The translations under genes and the position numbers were made by a program. From Caulobacteraceae bacterium (GTDB lineage Bacteria; Pseudomonadota; Alphaproteobacteria; Caulobacterales; Caulobacteraceae), in the NCBI GenBank assembly GCA_947479185.1, contig CANJYY010000214.1, positions 1-5,413 on the forward strand: a DNA stretch of 5,413 bases. The letters are read 5' to 3'. The notes beneath the pieces were generated by a model. The model saw only the letters and a program-made list of their open reading frames with translations. It was not told the DNA's origin and ran no database searches. Below, in pieces: positions 4,515 to 5,413 of this stretch. Position 1 is the first letter of the stretch. Every line of letters begins with the position of its first letter.

Positions 4515-5413
4515 CCGTCCTGACGCCCGCCCCCGAACCATCGCCCTCGTCGGCTATCCCGGCGTCCAGTCGCTCGACCTCGTCGGCCCGCTGGAAGTGT
4601 TTTCCATGGCCAACACCTATGGCGGGGGTGACCGCTACCGGCCGATTCTGGCTTCGGCGGACGGCGGTGACATCCGCTGCAATTCCGGCCTCATCCTCGC
4701 CGGCGCCACGGCCCTCGCCGACCTGCCCGACGACCTCGACACGATCCTCGTCGCTGGGGGTTCCGATGCCGGGTTGCGGGGTCTGGAGGGCGGGCCGCTG
4801 CTCGACTGGCTGGTCGCGCGCCGCGACACGACGCACCGCATCGGCAGCGTCTGCTCGGGCGCCCTGGTGCTGGCCGCGACGGGCCTGCTCGACGGCCGGC
4901 GGGCGACCACTCACTGGGAGGTCTGCGACCTGCTCCAGGCCCGTCATCCGGAGGTCCGGGTCGACGCCGACGCCATCTTTGTCGCCGATCCGCCGTTCTT
5001 CACCTCGGCCGGGGTCACGGCGGGCATCGATCTGTGCCTGGCCCTGGTCGAGGCTGACTGCGGGCCGGATATCGCCCTCGCGGTGGCCCGCAACCTCGTG
5101 CTGTTCATGCGCCGGCCAGGCGGCCAGACCCAGTTCAGCGCCGGGCTCGCCGTCCAGGCGACCGCCAGCCCCAAGCTGCGCCAGCTCATTGTCGACATCA
5201 CGGCTGATCCGGTCGGTGACCTCGGCCTGCCGACTCTCGCGGCCCGCGCCGGCATGACCGAGCGGACCTTCTCGCGCGTGTTCCACCGCGAAACGGGCAT
5301 CACCCCGGGCGCCTTCGTCGAAGCCGCTCGCGTCGACCGCGCCAAGGCCCTGCTGGAATCATCCGACTGGCCGCTGGCCCGGGTCGCCGACCGCGCCGGC
5401 TTCGGCAGCCTCG
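4510..5413 (+). CDS. GlxA-family transcriptional regulator (DJ-1/PfpI domain plus AraC DNA-binding domain), 3' end outside window
   Basis: 301 codons are present and the frame is open at the window end; the family is about 310-340 residues, so little is missing. Residues about 9-185 form a DJ-1/PfpI-type sensor domain: IALVGYPGVQSLDLVGPLEV, the strand DTILVAGG, the nucleophile elbow GSVCSGALVLA (Cys115), LLDGRRATTHW (His135) and FTSAGVTAGIDLCLALVEA. A linker (MRRPGGQTQFS) leads into an AraC DNA-binding domain, with the first helix-turn-helix at LPTLAARAGMTERTFSRVFH and then ETGITPGAFVEAARVDRAKALLE. The second unit begins (LARVADRAGFGS) and is cut off. The effector is unknown. Start is uncertain: ATG 4510 fits the homology but has no Shine-Dalgarno site, while in-frame ATG 4483 (nine more residues) has GGA 9 nt upstream. 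It is divergent from the metallothionein-like/DJ-1 pair with a 97-bp shared control region and is the likeliest regulator of that pair (inference). Confidence 0.92.
   Translation, partial: MTRPDARPRTIALVGYPGVQSLDLVGPLEVFSMANTYGGGDRYRPILASADGGDIRCNSGLILAGATALADLPDDLDTILVAGGSDAGLRGLEGGPLLDWLVARRDTTHRIGSVCSGALVLAATGLLDGRRATTHWEVCDLLQARHPEVRVDADAIFVADPPFFTSAGVTAGIDLCLALVEADCGPDIALAVARNLVLFMRRPGGQTQFSAGLAVQATASPKLRQLIVDITADPVGDLGLPTLAARAGMTERTFSRVFHRETGITPGAFVEAARVDRAKALLESSDWPLARVADRAGFGSL

Noticed and set aside
4486..5286. 266-residue minus-strand frame opposite the GlxA-type regulator
   Set aside because: It has no domain pattern and is antisense to a gene with complete DJ-1 and helix-turn-helix motifs.

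Overview
The window is very GC-rich, with GC-heavy third codon positions, and looks like chromosomal DNA of an alphaproteobacterium. The style of the nrdB N-terminus, the proline-tailed outer-membrane protein and the CCCTCCCCC/GGGGGAGGG type of intergenic hairpin suggest Caulobacterales (Brevundimonas or a relative). That placement is inference from general resemblance, since no search could be run.

Left part (1-1140): the minus strand carries the first ~99 codons of nrdB (class I ribonucleotide reductase small subunit), cut by the window edge and probably starting at a GTG. Divergent from it is a 220-residue glutathione S-transferase-like protein. Between them lies a NrdR-box-like palindrome (400-415), which fits NrdR control of nrdB and possibly of the GST gene. 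A perfect 16-bp inverted repeat (1097-1138) separates the GST gene from the convergent gene that follows.

Middle part (1148-3048): an exported, Gly/Asp-rich putative outer-membrane beta-barrel protein (minus strand) ends in an unusual tail with a DxDxDG motif and nine consecutive prolines encoded by a (CCG)7 tract. A divergent AraC-family regulator follows on the plus strand, 188 bp away. A GC-rich hairpin followed by a T-rich stretch (3082-3125) lies at the convergent junction with the next gene.

Right part (3094-5413): this is the most interesting block. On the minus strand, a 40-residue protein with 11 cysteines in CxC pairs (metallothionein-like) is followed after 68 bp by a secreted DJ-1/PfpI-family protein. 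A strong hairpin sits in the gap. Divergent from them is a GlxA-type regulator (DJ-1/PfpI domain plus AraC DNA-binding domain), truncated by the window end. The secreted protein and the regulator's sensor domain are visibly related around the nucleophile cysteine. A nested palindrome (4485-4514) overlaps the regulator's likely start codon and lies in the shared promoter region. Together these suggest a small stress module: a metal-chelating peptide, an exported DJ-1-like protein and a regulator with a matching sensor fold. The functional link is inferred from gene order and homology only.
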